64,000 nucleotides of DNA from Actinomyces minihominis. Lineage in GTDB: Bacteria > Actinomycetota > Actinomycetes > Actinomycetales > Actinomycetaceae. The translations under genes and the position numbers were made by a program. Positions 63,382-64,000 of this stretch are shown one piece after another. Location: positions 1 through 64,000 of the forward strand of contig NZ_FYEG01000009.1 of NCBI RefSeq assembly GCF_900187855.1. Reading direction: 5' to 3'. Position 1 is the stretch's first letter. Every line of letters starts with the position of its first letter. The notes under the pieces are model-generated. The model saw only the letters and a list, made by a program, of their open reading frames with translations, did no database searches and was not told where the DNA came from.

Positions 63382-64000
63382 TCAGTAAAGCACCTCTGTT
63401 AGGTACTCGGGAGCTCGGGGAGCCTCCGAAATTACCTCAGCCGCACCCGAGGCTGAAGCAAGTCCGGTACGCAGCGAGTTACTACCCCAGAGCAGGTCGA
63501 TAAACGGCCTGGTGGAAGCACCTTCTTCCCAATCAGGAAGGCGCCACTCAAAACTCTTCGGCGCAATCTGCTGCGCAACCTTCAACATCGACACTCCTGT
63601 GAGGATCGGGTTGAAGGAAGTCCTATCCGAGACATGCAGCTGCACGCCCCCCACGGGAACGCCCTCGTGCTTCTGGAAAGTGGGCACAAACCAGGAGGAA
63701 CGGAACCTCACCCCCGGAAGATCAAGGGCATTAAGTTCGGCGGCGAACCCCTCATCAAGCCACGGTGCGCCGACCAGTTCGAACGGACGCGTTGTTCCAC
63801 GCCCCTCCGACATGTTGGTGCCCTCAAAGAGGCAGGTCCCCACGTAGGCGAGCGCGGTGTCCGGAGTGGGCAGGTTCGGAGAGGGGAAGACCCAGGGTAG
63901 GCCCGTCTCATCCCACAGCATGGTCCGTTCCCAGCCCTCCATTCGAATCACCTGTGGTTCAACCGCGGCTTCACCAGCGGCCGCATCCTTGGCGGCGGCT
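63382..64000 (-). CDS. NamZ-type exo-beta-N-acetylmuramidase (DUF1343), C-terminal part
   Basis: NamZ removes N-acetylmuramic acid from the non-reducing end of peptidoglycan fragments. The window holds the C-terminal roughly 205 residues; the frame stays open to the window edge (upstream residues include EAAVEPQVIRMEGW), so the start lies beyond position 64000. The family segments are clear: ETGLPWVFPSPNLPT, the GTCLFEGTNMSEGRGTTRPF signature and GAPWLDEGF. The rest of the catalytic domain and any signal peptide are out of view. It is the first visible gene before the ABC transporter operon, on the same strand with a 146-base gap. Confidence 0.9.
   Translation of the reverse strand, partial: AAAKDAAAGEAAVEPQVIRMEGWERTMLWDETGLPWVFPSPNLPTPDTALAYVGTCLFEGTNMSEGRGTTRPFELVGAPWLDEGFAAELNALDLPGVRFRSSWFVPTFQKHEGVPVGGVQLHVSDRTSFNPILTGVSMLKVAQQIAPKSFEWRLPDWEEGASTRPFIDLLWGSNSLRTGLASASGAAEVISEAPRAPEYLTEVLY

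Overview
The window reads as chromosomal DNA of a high-GC Gram-positive bacterium of the class Actinomycetes, most likely the family Actinomycetaceae or a close relative. The support is: actinobacterial forms of RpoB, RpoC, NusG and SecE; the actinobacteria-specific DUF6350 and DUF3017 membrane proteins next to sucCD; a PspC-type histidine kinase with a LuxR-type regulator; and an adhesin-pilin-class C sortase operon laid out like the fimbrial operons of Actinomyces. GTG and TTG starts are common (tuf, rpsL, rpoB, rpoC, PadR, RpiR). The species cannot be named from sequence alone.

Layout. Positions 1-4298 hold the minus-strand str operon (rpsL-rpsG-fusA-tuf, tuf cut by the window edge) and a SixA-like phosphatase. 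Positions 4377-12266 hold a tiny membrane protein and a sugar module: Gfo/Idh oxidoreductase, two RbsC-type permeases, an RbsA-type ATPase, a lipoprotein binding protein and a ROK regulator, with a ROK-like operator before the binding-protein gene. Positions 12466-17658 hold a pilus operon: adhesin, major pilin, sortase. Positions 18208-34902 hold rpoC-rpoB, rplL-rplJ, rplA-rplK, nusG, secE and tRNA-Trp, interleaved with yggS, an aquaporin, an acetyltransferase, an esterase and a PadR/HAAS pair.

Positions 35096-47600 carry an aminotransferase, a lipase-like hydrolase, an adenosine deaminase, DUF3017, DUF6350, sucD, sucC, pcrA and a degenerate-rhomboid/lysyl-phosphatidylglycerol synthase-like fusion. 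Positions 47728-54851 hold a hydrolase, an envelope-stress-like two-component system with divergent membrane proteins, metG and a nicotinamidase gene.

Positions 54848-64000 hold the most notable cluster. A single minus-strand array has the C-terminal part of a NamZ-type exo-N-acetylmuramidase (DUF1343), a peptide-type ABC transporter (binding protein, two permeases, two ATPases), an RpiR/MurR-like SIS-domain regulator and a BadF/BadG-type amino-sugar kinase, ending in rsmI. Together these suggest release, import, phosphorylation and sensing of N-acetylmuramic acid or small muropeptides through an ABC transporter rather than a PTS. This is an inference from gene content.

Recurring regulatory themes are: stable GC hairpins directly after highly expressed first cistrons (both binding-protein genes, the adhesin and the pilin), a strong terminator between secE and nusG, and several sigma70-like promoters with TACGCT-type -10 boxes.
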